Of a stretch of 64,000 bases of DNA, positions 38,999 through 52,655 are shown one piece after another. The stretch's first letter is position 1; the number at the start of each line of letters is the position of its first letter. Origin of the DNA: Lycocorax pyrrhopterus obiensis (Eukaryota > Chordata > Aves > Passeriformes > Paradisaeidae); assembly GCA_014706295.1 (NCBI GenBank), contig JACSVZ010000008.1:19013659-19077658 (forward strand), in the 5' to 3' direction. Position numbers and translations under genes: made by a program. The notes under the pieces were generated by a model. The model had not been told where the DNA came from, ran no database searches, and saw nothing but the letters and a program-made list of their open reading frames with translations.

Positions 38999-41900
38999 TC
39001 ATAAGCAAAATCACTAGGAGTGGCGAGAGACCCAAGTCTTGCAGCTCTCAAGTCCACTGAAATTGAGGCAGATCTCTGCTGAAGATAGTCTGCAGCACTG
39101 CCAGGAGGGAGCATGAGCAGATACAGAGGCTGCTGTTCAGGGCAGTTTCCCACATCTGAAGGGCTCCCTTTTTACACTCCTTTCCAGCAATAGCTGTAGA
39201 AACTGCCAGCAGGTTACAGACATCAGCACATTATGTGGAAAGCTAAAGGAATCAAGAGAAGTAACTCATGCCAATTATTTTACAATGCCCCTGGCCTTCA
39301 CCTGCTGCACTGTGCACACACTGGTGGGGAGAGAGTGGAAAAAGCAGACACCACCTCCAGCTCAACAACTCCCATTAGAACCAACTGACTGCTTAATAGG
39401 GAGATCTTGAATTCAGGGAGTTCAGGCAAGTATGGCATTAGATTATGCCTATATTTACATCTGTCCCAGAGGGCCACATTTCCTGTACTGCAAACCCCAC
39501 ATGAAGGGGTAATTAGATTTTTCCTTCATTGATGTTTGGCTCTGTTACAAAGGATTTGGCTTTTTGTTCCTGCAGGGGGTTCCCTGGGGAAACTATTTTC
39601 TTGAGTTCTACTTTCTCCCTCTGCCTGGCCTTTGCCTAAGCAAGGGTTACAGTGGGCCCCCATCCTGGTCCTCAGGAGGTCTCCAAGGCTAAGGCTGGCC
39701 AGGATCCCTGCAGAGACCAGCCTCACTCTGCATCAGGCAGCATCTTGCTGACAGACACCCTCAAAGGAAGGGCAATTGCAGACTAACTGATCTTCAGTTG
39801 CTCATTCCACTCCCTAAGGAGAAGAATACCCAGACAGGAGATGTCCCCAGGGCATCCTTGTGGGGCAGTGAGCATGTGCATCCCAGAGGTGCCAGCATGG
39901 ACAGGTCCCTGCAAGGCTGAGACTCCTCATTCACACGCCAGACCCTAAAGTTGTGGCACAGGGTGCCCACGAGCCTGCAGATACAGCAAATCAGACTCCT
40001 TCCTTCTTAGATAGTGTGGCTGGCACCCCCATGCTAAAATCTGAAGTTTATCCAAAAGGCTAATGGGGAAGGAGCTGGAGTTGTCTCTCATCCTTCTCTC
40101 TCCATATAGATCATTTCAGCCTGAAAACTGTGCGAGCTGCAAAGTAAGTCCCTGAGAAAAATCTAGTGACTGAATGTGACCTTACCCCTGCAGCACATTG
40201 CCAACACATTAATTCAGTTCTGGAAAAAGTTCTAATAGATTCTGACCTCCAGCATGAGGAAGTGTTTCCTCAACAGCCACACAGCCTGGCAGCCTTCTCC
40301 TTTGTTCATGCAACGCTTGCAGGAACTTTTCAATAGAGTCAATAACAGGAGCATACATCAGTTTCTTAAAATTGTTAATTCTGTCTGACAGAACACTTCT
40401 GATATCCTTAATCTTCCAGCTACTCGCCATCCATAAAGAAATCATTTGGGAATATAGCCATGACCACACTTTACTGGGAGAAACATACTTAAGCCTATAA
40501 AGATCAATGTTCATCTTGAAAGGTTGTGTCACTGCAGGAGTTAGTCACAGTTGTATTGACTACTGGCTGAGTCTCTTGACTATCACACAACTGGCTCCAG
40601 AGAGCCTAGGCAAGGTTGGTTTTGCTGCCCTCTTAAGCACAACAAACATTCGACAGCAAGAAGATGAGAACATGCAAAGGGTTCAGAACACTGACTTCAG
40701 TCCCATGGCAGTAGCATCCTTTCATTCCTGGTCCTTGTGACTTTTTTAACAAAATGTAATGCATTTCATGGATAAAGGTTCTGCTGAAGCCAAGCTTGAG
40801 ATATGACATGCAGGACTCCGCAGGACTGTGGAACCCAATTTCCCGGCAGAGCTGGGATAGTGGCAGAGTCCTCAGCAAAGGCACAGTGTCTCTGTACATG
40901 CCAAGAAAAGGCACAAGAGAACCACGGGGTTCCAGCAAACATTGGGGAGTGTGAAGGAGGAAAGTTTGCACATGTATGTCAGACAGGTTTTCTCTGACGG
41001 AACCCCAAGTGGCATGAAAACTTTGTGACCCTGCGTTGGCCTAAGCAGCAGCAACCAGTATCATCCCACTGCACGTGGCACAGCTCTCACCCCAAATACC
41101 CCACCCGGAGGTTATGAGCACAAGGCGGCTCAGACCCAGGGCAGATCAAATAACAAATGTATAGAAAGAGCCACATTCCCTCAGGTCTTTCACAGGGGCT
41201 TAGGAAAGAGTAAGGACTGAGTCCATGAGACGAGCTCAGGCCCCACAGGGAGAAGAAATGCCCTGGCTGCCTGCTGGGCTGACAATGCCAGCATGACTCA
41301 GTCCCCAGCTGCAAGCAGAGCCCAAGCCAGAGTAGCCAGATGGAGAGGACTCGGTGGGCTGGAGCTGAGGAGATGGACAGCCTGTAGGAGACACTGAAAT
41401 TCCTCTGTACAAAAAGCCTGAATTACACACTGCTCCTGGGATCCAAGGGACAGAGCCAAAAGCTGCTCATCTGGCATCCTTCAGCAAGGAGCAGTGCAGG
41501 GAGTTTGGAGACAGATTGCTTTTTGGTAGATCATATACAGAATAAGCCTCTTAACCACTACTGAGAAAGCAACCAAGCAGAACAGCATTTCCACAAAACT
41601 ATTTCAATTTTGTTGAATTTACTTCCCTACATAACACAGCTGACAAACAGAAAACAAGATCTTTTAACAAGCAGAACACTTACACATCTTAGAGATATTT
41701 CTGAAACACAGATTTGCCTCCAAACAGTAACAGAGGCAAAAAAAGAACCCCATTTCCCAAGCCATCCATCTGTGCTCATGCTCCACCCCAGCAGCTGTAG
41801 AGCTTCAGTTCTGCCTAATACCTCTCCAGATTTATTGGATGCCTAGCTAAAAAGCACTGATTGTTCCCTGTTGCAGTATTTTGCCACGGGTGAGGAATGT

Positions 41901-44900
41901 GGGAGGGATCCATAATATTTTTATGACTATTATATGACCTTCTGTAAACTTAATGGGATAAGTCACAGGGCCCTCCCCGACAAGAGGGCAAGAATCCCTT
42001 GAGATGTATGCTCATGGAGAGGCATAGAGGTCAAACCAACAGTGGAGCCTGAACACTGCTAGGAGTTTTAATTATGAATTATGAATCTAGATACTATAGG
42101 TTGCTATTTCGGGAGCTGCTAAATTAACATGCAAGTAAGAAACAGGAGGATCTTCTCAAAAGATAGGGCACTTCCGCCTCCCACCCATTAAGGGATGTGA
42201 AACTTTTAAGTTCTGTATCTAAAGCAGCAGTGATTTGTGGTGCCTGATTTATCAAGGTCGTAGAGCACCATGGCAAAATATTGCCTTCACTTCTGTCTCT
42301 CCTCATGTCAAGGGGAAAGCTAATCCTCCAGAAACTCTCTCACCAGCACAGATAATATTTCTTGAAATAGGGCATCATCCCCCCTCCGTTCACTCTTCAC
42401 ACTCTGAAGAGTAAAATTGAGTGGCTTCTGGCCGAAGCTAGGTGATGCAACATGTTCTCTCATAAGAAAATGTTGCTAGATTCAAGCTGAGAGTTTTGCA
42501 AGCAGACATAAATCTAAAGCAAGAATAACTTCTGCTAGAAGCAGAAATATGAAAGTAAGAGAGCTTGGAGTCATTAAAAGAGAATTTTGCTTCTGGTTAA
42601 GACTACTGTTTTCTGCCTTTCTGAAAAAGGCTAAAATTTCCTTTGAATTTCATGTCAGAGTTGAAACAAGTTTTATCATAGGCTACAGAAGATTCACAAT
42701 CCTGTGTTCCCCAACCATAGGAAATTTCATATCCATCAGCTAAAAATGCTGCCACAGCTATTCCGTAAAGATGTTAAGCCATTGATCTAGTGATAGGAAG
42801 TGAAATTTGGATCTGCTTGCACTCCTGAGAGGCAGCCTTAGCATCAAAAATGGCAAGCTAAGCCCCAGCTCCTCTCAGGGCTCAGGATACTCCAGTGTGG
42901 ATGGGAAAACCCCATTCTCAGGAGAGTGATTGGACTTTCTGGGGGCTCAGTGTGTCTGTGCCCACAGAGAGGGGAGTGTTTCAGCACCTTTTCTCAACAG
43001 AGCACTCCATTATTAGGAGCCTGGACACTTGGAAATTACCTTCCTGGGAACTGCTGCTAGCACCGGCCCAAGAGAAGCTGGCAGTCAGGTGCAGAGCCTG
43101 CTTGAACCTCAAAACCTTGCTCATTTCCCCAGCTTTTTTTTTTGCCAGCAAAGCACAAAACAGGCCAAGGCATCAACAAGTTTCTTTTTAGGGCCGGTGG
43201 GTGGGGGAAGTACTTTTTCATTCTCTTCATAATGAAAGCACATGTCATCACAGCACATGAGGGCAATTTACCTCTTCAGGGGGAGGAGTTTGCTGGCACT
43301 CAGCTCGTGGAAACAATCAGCTGGTTGGTGGCGGTCCTCAAGCCCTGTTTGCTTGGGTGGGGAGCGGTCCCAGCCATGGCAGGGAAGCACCCGCTGCCCT
43401 TCCTGCTCCCAGTGACCACAACTCACAACCAGCCTCAACCAGCAGCTACACAAATATACCAAGGACAAAAGTGATGAGCAATAATTTAGTACCATTTACA
43501 CTGCCAGCTCGGGTGAGCAGCACCATCTCCTCCCAGGACCCCAACACCACCAGGAAAGTCCTTGTTGATGCAGGATGGCCAGGGAAATGCCTCGGAGCTT
43601 GAAGGAGAGTTATGTACTTCGGACTCATGAAAGTTTCATTTACTCTGCTCGTAGCTGCTAAAGGAACAAACAAGTTGCATTGAGTGCAACACTTCTACCA
43701 AATACAAAGGTTTTTTCTTACATTTACGGTAAGGAAAAACCTTTCAGCTGGAACCAAAGCTGTTTGTGATCACAGACCACCTCCAGCAGGCTTTTCAGGT
43801 GAGGGGTCACTAGAGCTGCAGCAGGCTGTGTGCCACTGGAGATGCTGGCAGAAACAGATCTGCCCCATTCCCTCCATGTGTGTAGGGTGTGGGAGGAAGA
43901 TGAATACATAATCAGCTCCCGACTGTCATCGAATGGCTTCTTTTTTGGGGGGCGGGAGTGTTCACTGAGGGAATGGCAGCAAACCTCCTGGGTGCTCACT
44001 TGAGAGACCTGAGTTAAAGCACTGCATTGAGAAACCTCGGGCCTAACTCTGGTCAGACTTACGTGGTAACTAAAAATTTCCAAATTGGTATAAATATATA
44101 CAGACATATAGATGTCTTATAGTCCATAAGATTGGGTTGGTTTTGCAATTTCAAGTTGTATTCAAGTGAGAATGTTTGAAGAAGGGCCTGAATATGACCC
44201 GGGTTCATATCCAAAGGTGGCCTCAACTTCTGGTCCTTTTGCTCACAGCAGGACACTCCGGCATTCATGGCCACACAGCCAAGCAAGACCCGGAGTTACC
44301 TCCAGCCTCCTCAGTTTTCACTCATATCCCATGAGTGAAACTTCCATACATTTTATTCCATCCTCATTTTTAGCTTTCTAATTCCATGGTGGCCTCTCAT
44401 ACATACTAAATATAAATGTGTGGACCCAGCTATGTAAATAAAGTGGCCCATGTGGTGAGCACACATGAGGGCAGGGGGCCTTTCCCATCGATGGGAGGGC
44501 TGATTGCCAAGCAAATCCCAAGCTCTGCACTCCTGCACTGGAAAAGGGAGCCTAAGATTTAGGAGTAGTCACAACTTTTCTTAAAACAGCTGATATTTTT
44601 TTCTGCCTAGGGTAGAAAATTACAGGTACTGGCATGCCAAGATCTGCCTCCATCACCAGGAGACGGAGGCATGGAGGAGAGAGGGTCAGGGGACAGGGAG
44701 ATATGTAGGGAGGAATTTTATGGATAAGTGACATGCAGCCAGAAGAGATTACCAGTCTTACTGTTGTGTTGCTGATATATGTGCACATCAGTGTTCATTG
44801 GGATGCACACCTTATGGGGATAGTTGGGTATAATTTGTTTGAGTGACTCCTTTGTTCCTCCCTGAAACAGAAGCAGCTCAGACTTAAAAAATAAGTGATG

Positions 44901-46679
44901 GGGCAGTTCAGGCTGCCAGACAGCTGTGGCTCCATTTCCTGTGCTATATCCCATGGTGGTAGGGGACCTGCTCCTCTGTCAGGCGAGTGGATGTGTCAGG
45001 GTCTGCATGGAGGGTGGTGGGACTGGGTGTGAGGACTGCGAGCTCTCCCTGGCGCACACCCTCTGATAGATAGAGGGTGACTTTGCTGCCTGCCCCACAG
45101 TCATTCTCTTCTGACTCAAGAGGTTTTTGTCACGCTGCCTGCTCTGACAGTCCTCTGTGCCATCCTACGAGGGCAAAGGAGCAGGAGGAAGGTGATCCAG
45201 GGCACATGACTTCCTAAGAGGAAGAACTCAGGGTGGGATAGCAGTGAGAGCACACCCAAGCTCTGGCTCACTGCCACACTAACACAGCATTAAGCCTGCT
45301 CCTAACCTTCAGCAGGCACAAACAAGCCCATGCCAGGTTCAGGGACTGGATCTCATTCAAAGGGAATACAACACAGCCAGTGGGATGCTGGATTGCAGGG
45401 GATGCCCAAGCCAGGCAAATATAATACATGGCAGAAACTTATTCCCATTACCATAGACTCACCTGGTGTGATGGACAAATTCAAATTTACATCCCAGCTT
45501 TCCAGATAAGCCCAGGACTGTCTCCTCTTCTCCCTCCAAATCACACTAGCCATGGCAGGATCGCAAGGTTTATAGAGGTAAGCACACATTTTTTTTGACC
45601 TAGTGCCCAGTGCCCAGTGCCTTGGGAGACCAAGCTGGCATCTGGGGTCTCTCCAGGGATTCATCTGACCTCAACCTCCATCTCCAGGAGGTCTGTCTCC
45701 TTTGCTGCTGCTTCTCCTTGCTCTCAGCCTCTTCCTATTCCCAGCCCCAACTAGGGATGAAGTGACCAAACTTCTGGTTTTAAAGCTATATGCTTGAAAC
45801 TCTTTTAGACAACACAGTAAAAGAGGTGATGGATCCTGCTATGCTTGTTTGCTTTGCAGCCTTTTGGAGGCAATGCCAAGTAAAATCAAGCCCCAGAAAA
45901 ATCCTACTAACAGGAATACTTTTACACATAACCTCAGCTACACAGCTTCCAAGTCCTTGAGCATTTCTACATCTCTGCAGCAAAAAACATATGTTTTGTA
46001 TTGCTTCACATAAATCTCCCTGGTTATTTATCTACATAAACCTCCTATAAATTGCTCACTGGGACTTGAAATGCAGCAAGCAGGCTCTTTGATGTGTCTC
46101 AACCACCAGGTGCATCAATCACTGCTGTGCACACCTTGTTTGCTACCATGCAGGGAGAAGTTACCAGTCCCCTTTGCCAGAAAAGAGGGCAAAGAGTCAA
46201 ATGGTTTTGATGGATGGATGAATGTCTGTGGGCTAAAATTCATGCATAGGGCTTGTTTATACTGAGTTACTGGCACTCTCTCCTCCCACTTACTGACAAA
46301 ACACTGTTCCACCAGCCTTCCTTATGAAATATACTCCAGACCAAGAGCCTGCACATGAATATTTGATCTCTTTGTGAGTTCCTTTTGCACTACTGCATTT
46401 CCTCCCGTGGTGGCCATTTCTCTCTCTACAGGAACAAGTAAAACATCAGCCTTATTTTGTGATGTTAAGGTGGTATTTTAGTTTTGTTACGGACCTGCTC
46501 CACACAGAGGTGGATCTCTCCCTTCATCATTATAGCACAACTTTTAGTTCAGGGAATGAATCATGGGTTTAGGTTAGAGTTTAGTTAAGTAACTTCCTCA
46601 ATTGAGAGCTAGCATTGTATTTCACAAGGGAAGTGAAGACTTACAGACAGGTAGGCAAGATTGATCACCTTGAGTGGGC

Positions 46680-46765
46680 TGTGCTGCTGACAATGCAGTG
46701 TGATACTATCTGGATGAAGGCATCACCCTGCCTCAGTTTCCCCATTCAAAATGAAAATTAATCGG
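46680..46765 (+). repeat. MIR-like fossil
   Basis: The end CCTGCCTCAGTTTCCCCATT plus CAAAATGAAAATTA matches the MIR core CCTCAGTTTCCCCATCTGTAAAATGG. The sequence before it is only weakly similar, so the left limit is uncertain. Confidence 0.45.
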
Positions 46766-47375
46766 TGCCATACATTAACTGAGAGCATTTACTTTATGAT
46801 GACGCAGCACTCCTGTTGGCTTCATTTTCGGGTCTCAGTGATGAGAGTCAGCCTGCACGTACAGAACACTGTAACATGTCATACTGCTCCAGGGAAAGGT
46901 TGTGAACACCCTCTCACGCCTGCATGTGGCTCCTGCACTGTTGCTGCAAGTTGCTGTCTCCCAGGGGGACAGCTGATAATAGAAATTTTTTTGTGGAGTG
47001 GAAGTTGAAGAGATGAAGAAGTTGGAAGAGGGGAGATGGAACCTTAGAGCAGCTTGGCCACCAGTTTAAACACCTACTGTAACAGCCCAAAGCTCATATC
47101 CACTGACAGCTACTGAGGAAGGAATTGGCTGGCTTTGGGAGCAAGCTGCAGCCTTTATTCAGGGGTCGCAGCAGCTGCTGAACGGCAGATTCAGACAGAA
47201 GATGTGTGATTGATTTCATCTCTTCTTCGGCTCCATACAAATGGGCTGAGGCTACTCGGGACTACCTCATGGGTAATTTTTCTGCCTCTGCACTGCTGCT
47301 GTGTAGTTACCTTTGGTGCCCCCTGGACTCTGCTTTTTTGTGACCTGTGGTGTGGGGCTGGACTTCTTTTACTGT

Positions 47376-47484
47376 AGTCCACTGCTAGAAACAACACATT
47401 GTTATTATTAAAGGTGAGGATAGGTCTTTCAAGTCCACTGCTAGAAACAACATGCTAATCTTAGAGGTGGGGGTGGGTCTTTCA
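47376..47484 (+). repeat. Imperfect tandem duplication of about 55 bp
   Basis: Copy one (47376-47431) and copy two (47432-47484) share AGTCCACTGCTAGAAACAAC at the start and GGTCTTTCA at the end, with several differences between. The divergence indicates an older duplication. Confidence 0.9.
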
Positions 47485-50400
47485 ATCTTCAGTTACTTCC
47501 CTATTTGATTACTCCAGTCCCATGGGACTTCTTGTGGGGTGAGGAATTTTTCAGTGTCAGTGGGAAAAGTGGATGTGTGCTTACTGGATCCATGTGATGT
47601 GAAATCCATGGCCTTCACATCCAGATCCCAAGCCATGCCTATGCTGCAGTAAGTGATCTGAAGCACAGCCTTTTCCATCCGCTCTGCCTGCCCATGTGTG
47701 CCTTACTGATCACTTCTAGCTGCCTCTTGGACAATGCTAACCAACATACCCACCTGCTAAAGAACTTCCATCAAGCTCAGACTCTGGGAATGTTTTAGAT
47801 TTCAGCCCAGACACGGAAAAAGGAGATGGATCTATTCTTAGTGTGACAGTCCATTGAGAGGCACTGATGCCAATTTCAGCATGATGAGCCTCTCCCAAGT
47901 TCTGCAGCTGACTGATTCATGGTAGGGGGTTCCTGTATGTGTGGACAACATGGTCTTTGTGACCTGTCATCTTTGAACATGTATGGAGTTCCCACAGTCA
48001 TTGTATGGGAGCAGTTCACAGCAAGGCAGTCTGACGAACTCTGAAAGAAAGAACGAGAACTGAGGGACAGCAGGCAGAGAGGACATGCAGGGACTTGTGC
48101 AGGGTGTAGCCATGCCTTAAGATCACATAAGTAGCTCCCTTCATGTTTCCCTTCTGTCTTTTCATGCAAGTCGAGATCTCTATTCATCCACCAAGATCAG
48201 TCTCACAAAGACCAGAGATTCCTAAGGAAGAGGGACAAAGCCCCAAGTCCCCACTTCCAAGGCCAGCACTGAGCTGTGCCCCCTTTGCCGTGGGCATACC
48301 GCAGCAACCCCATCAGGCTGAAGCTGCCCCCTCACCCCACTCTATCAGTGGAGCTGACAACCGGCTCCGTGGCTGTGTTGCCTCACAGCAGAGTGGAGAC
48401 AGTCCCACTGGAGAGGGCTTGTACCTCCAACATGGAACAGCCCCCCCTTGGTGCACCAGACACAGCCCTGAGGAGCTCCCTGGCAGCTCCCTGGACAGAA
48501 GGCTCATGCATCCCACTGGCTGGCATCCTCTGCCCCTTGCTAATTTGGGGGAACACCCCTATCCCTGTCAGGCCTCTGCTGCCTTCATGGTGTTTTGCAG
48601 CTCCCAGCCCCACTCCTGCCTCAGCCCTCACACTCTGCTGCCAGCAAAGAAACTCCACAGGCACCTGAGAAGTGGTGAGATTGAAGGTATTTCCTGCCTT
48701 GGGGCTTAGATTTGGAATTAGTGCCTTGAATTTTATCTCAGCTCTCCTGATGTCCCCTCTCCCTAGTTCCACGGTGACATTCCTTGTTTAGCTGTACTGT
48801 AATCTCCCAGAGATCATGCATTTAAATCATACAATTAGAAATCATACTATTAATAATAGGAAACAAAGCTTTAACTTGGGAGCTTTTTTCCTCTAGATTT
48901 TGAGACTCTTTCTGCAGTTTTTCTCTGGAATTTTGTGAACTAGAAATGTGTTTTCATGGAGAGTCTTGCATAATCATGTGGTTCTGGGAGCTGGACACCA
49001 ATCTGTGGGAGCCCCGCTGTGGAAGTGGATCAAATGCATAATAAATAAATGTAATTTTGATAGTTCTTGTTATTACAGCTTAGTTTAAGAAAAACACACA
49101 GGTTTTCAACACATATAGCCATATACTTGCCTGTGTATGCATACACCCTGATCACACATCTCTCTGCCAAATACTATGTAAAATGTCACAAGCTCAGCAC
49201 ACATTGCTCAGCACACATTACCCAGCCCACCCCCTCGGAGACCAAAGTGGGACTGGGATGGGATTGATCCCAGCTGTACTGAGCTGTGCCAAGACCTGAG
49301 GGATGGCCAGTCACGAGCCCCTCACCATGCTGCTACAGGGGACTGGTGTTAGTCCACTTTTTGGAAAGCCTCTAAGGTTGGTGTCAAACAGGTGACCAAA
49401 TAAGAGAAGGGAAGTTCATGCTGACATGCTGGGAGGTCGCTGTCCTGAGCGAGGGGCGTTAGCCTGGGGCTGGGGTGAGGAGGCTTGCAGGCTTCACAGG
49501 AAAAGCAGGAACCACCAGCAAGTCAGAGTGATAGAGGTGCTGTAGAGGTCTGTGAGATCCCCACAAGTGCACCAAATGCGTTCCTACATCCATTTTCTGC
49601 TTAAGATTGCCTTTGTCACAGAGGCACCAATCTCAGTCCCCTTCTCATGGCATCATGCCCACATCATCTCACACCACCGTGTGCCGTGAGCTTTACTAAC
49701 ACTGGATGCCTGGATGAGAGCTCAGCCCCCAGCCATCGCCAGGCACAAGGAACAGCCTGTGCAAACGCCAGGCCTGGCCCCAGGGTAAATGCAGCGTCTC
49801 TCCAATTGTGACAGCAGTGAGAGGGTCCCCAGGAGGGTCTGTGCATACAAAGGCTCTTCACCAGCCCCTCCAGCTCACCCTCTCTGCTGGTTCAGCCTGC
49901 AGCACTGGAGCTGCGCACCAAAGCCCTCAGGCTGGCTGGTCTGATGTGGGACAATCGGGGCAGTGTGCTGCTCAGCCTTGGCATTTCTGGTGGGGTGTGA
50001 AATTCCCGGAGGAGCACACGAGTGTTCGGCAGCGTGTTGATCCCTTTGATTGCAGAGCATAAAGCAAAACACGCCAGTTACTGATCTGTGTTCTCTGCAG
50101 CTCTGGGCTCTCTCCGGTCCCCCTCAGATCCATGTGGTGTCTATCACGCTTTTCTTGTTCAAACACTAAAACTTAATGGTGCCCTTTCACCCCCACAGCG
50201 CAGGGGGCTGGCTGCAGCCGGCCTGGCCCGGGGAGCAGCCGGGCTGTCTGTGCAGTGGTGGGGTCCTGCTGTCCCCTGCCGGGCATCGCCAGCACGGCTG
50301 GCAGTGCTGCCCCGGCTTTGGAGACTCCAGAGGGCATCATTTCCTGTTAGAGCAAAGGAAGAGGGGGCACACTTAGGATTTTCTCTTTAGTTCTTCTGGT

Positions 50401-52499
50401 TATGTGAGTTCAGGCAGCCCTCTGCCATGTTTTTCCCTGGCTCAGGAGGGGAGGGAGGTCTGCCAAGCTAGCCTCAGGATGCTGTCAGTTCATTTGGACT
50501 GGTTTGGAAAGCTGTGGACCTCTGGGGATACAAGGCAGAGTGAAACTCTTGCTGACAGCAAGGAGATGTTCGTACCCAGTGAAACCACAGCTGCAGTTTG
50601 TTGGTGCTTCCAATCGACTGGGCCCATCTGCCATCAGCCTGCTGTTGTGACAGTCCATTTCCTCTCCATGGCAGGTGACCTGGTGGAAGGAGGGCACAGG
50701 GAGGTGGCACAGGGCACCACTGCAAAGGCTCTGGGCAGCTGCTTGCTGGCTCCCTGTCCTCTGGTGGGCAAGGGAGAGCATTGGTGTCAGTCTGTCTCAG
50801 CTGGACACTCTGGTGGGAGCACCTCAGCTGCTGCTGCTGCTCAGAGAGGGGACCAAGGCTGCCGAGCAAGGCTACATGACATTGTGGTTATAGCTGAGGG
50901 CTGAGGAGAGACGAGGAGGAAAAATATCAGAAACAAATTTCCAGAATGTTGTGCCAGGCAGTTTGGGAACTGTTTTTATACTTTGGGCAAGCTAAGTTAA
51001 GCATGTTCCCATAGGTTTCTTCCAGAGTGTGGCTTGTGGTACCCCATGCCCCAGGATGGGATCTCCACTATCTGCAGCTCTCTTGCAGCATCACCATTTT
51101 GCAGAGACAAACACGAGGTGAGTGTGCTGCTCCCCCACATCCTTACAAGGGCAGACACTGCACAGATGCTGCCCTGTGGCCTTGGTCACAGAAGAGTGGC
51201 CATGATGTTTGTTCCACAGCAAAACTGACTTGAGCAAAGTGTGAGGAGGGAGGGATGAAGACAGAGACTAACACCACCATGAAACCATAACCCTGAGATA
51301 AAATCCTCTCAAATCAACCCATACATCACGGCAAGCAGACTGTAAATGTGAACCCTGGCTGGCAGCCAAAGTTCAAATGGCAAGCCTCTGTGCAAGAGAA
51401 GTGGTTTAATGTGCAGTGGAGACCACTGCTGTTATGTGTCCTGGAACAGCCTGTGCTGGTGCATAGGTTTTGCAGTGTTGGTTACAGGCTATTAAACCCC
51501 TCTAAGCTCAGAATTTTTCAGTCCTCTTCTGACTGCATAAAGTCATTCTTAAAAACCTCACCAAAACATACCCTCATCGAGGGTATCATCTCCCCACTTG
51601 AAGAGAGGCAGAGGGAGAAGGGACCCTTCTACCAAGAAAAATCCGGTTCATGTAAGGTTGCTTGTAGGAGCACTAGCCAAAAAAAAAATCCTAAATGGAA
51701 GGAAGGAGCTGCAAAATGGGTGCTGATACAAATAAAGTCTGAGGATACCAGCTCACTCCTGCTGGGCACTGGAGTGAAACACTTAGTGCGCCCAGGAAGA
51801 GCGAGTGAAGACCTTATGCTGCCCCAGGCTAAGGGTCTCCCCACGTGGGGGACAAGCACCCTCGGGAAGGCTAATATTGGCCCACTCAGAGGATGGAGGT
51901 TGGGAAGTAGCCAAAGGAACACGGGAAGGAGATGGAAGGTTTAAATTGTTAATGTATTAATCTGCATTTTCCAAATAGATTCTGTTCCTCCATCACCACT
52001 ACCACTGCCACCCATACATTTACATTTATTTAAAACCCTGGGGCATGTTGCTCCCCAGAAAGGAAACATTGCAGTCAAGGGCACTTAGACAAAGTCATTT
52101 ACTTTCTGGGTGAGAGCTCAGTGAACTTTAATAAGACTGCCAGAGTAAGAGCCCAGCATGCTGCCCTGCCCATGTTGGCTAAGGGGACCCCCACCTCGGG
52201 AGGAGGCAGCAGCTTGCTGCCTTGAGCAGTGCTGGGTGCTGCTGAAGGATGAGTGCTCATAGCTCAGGGCTGCACTCTGGTGTTTTCTGCTTCTCTTCAA
52301 GCCTAAGCTCGTGGCTCTAAGTGATTCTGAAATACTCATATCTTCCTCTCCTCTATTTGCTTTTAAAGTAGTTTTCTACTTTTCACATTTGTAAAGAGAC
52401 ACCTTCAGTTCGTCAATGTTAAAAAAAAATGACAGCAAGGAAAAAAACATCCAGACTGTTTACACAACCAGAAAGAGACTGCACAACCTGTACAACCAG

Positions 52500-52655
52500 G
52501 GAATCCCTGAGATTAGCTCAACTGGTTAGAGCATGGTGCTAATAACACCAAGGTTGTGGGCTCAGTCCACATATGGGCCATTTACTTAAGAGTTGGACTC
52601 AATGACCCTTGAGGATCCCTTCCAACTCAGAAAATTCTATGAATCTGTATTCTGT
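52500..52655 (+). mobile_element. tRNA-Ile-derived SINE with CR1 3' tail (TguSINE1-like)
   Basis: The 5' part (about 52507-52580) is a clear tRNA-Ile(AAT) relative. It has A box TAGCTCAACTGG at 52514-52525, anticodon loop CTAATAA at 52539-52545 (AAT at 52541-52543), a degraded B box GGCTCAGTCCA at 52559-52569, and ends ATGGGCCA. The rest (about 52581-52655) is a CR1 3' end, with GTTGGACTCAATGACC, CCCTTCCAACTCAG and the terminal TTCTATGAATCTG. Such a head-tail composite is a SINE mobilised by CR1 enzymes. From memory, zebra finch TguSINE1 has this design. Only about two of seven acceptor-stem pairs remain, so it is not a working tRNA gene. Confidence 0.87.

Larger units (their letters stand above)
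32453..52499. other. Gene-poor flank, rising GC content to the right
   Basis: No coding exon is recognised. Small GC-rich islands occur around 38.0-38.2 kb and 50.2-50.3 kb, but neither has the CpG density of a typical promoter island. Long frames at 48143-48709 (188 codons) and 51348-51944 (198 codons) resemble no family. Repeats are two MIR-like fossils and the 55-bp duplication. Confidence 0.65.

Noticed and set aside
48143..48709. 188-codon open frame on +, overlapped by long frames on both strands
   Set aside because: The coincidence of long frames in several phases reflects GC-rich composition with few stop codons; there is no family match or splice context.
51348..51944. 198-codon open frame on +
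   Set aside because: No recognisable domain, no homologue that I know, and a length compatible with chance in 64 kb of moderately GC-rich DNA read in six frames.
52507..52580. A functional tRNA-Ile(AAT) gene
   Set aside because: The acceptor stem pairs at only about two of seven positions, the B box is degraded, and the sequence continues directly into a CR1 tail, so it is a SINE head.
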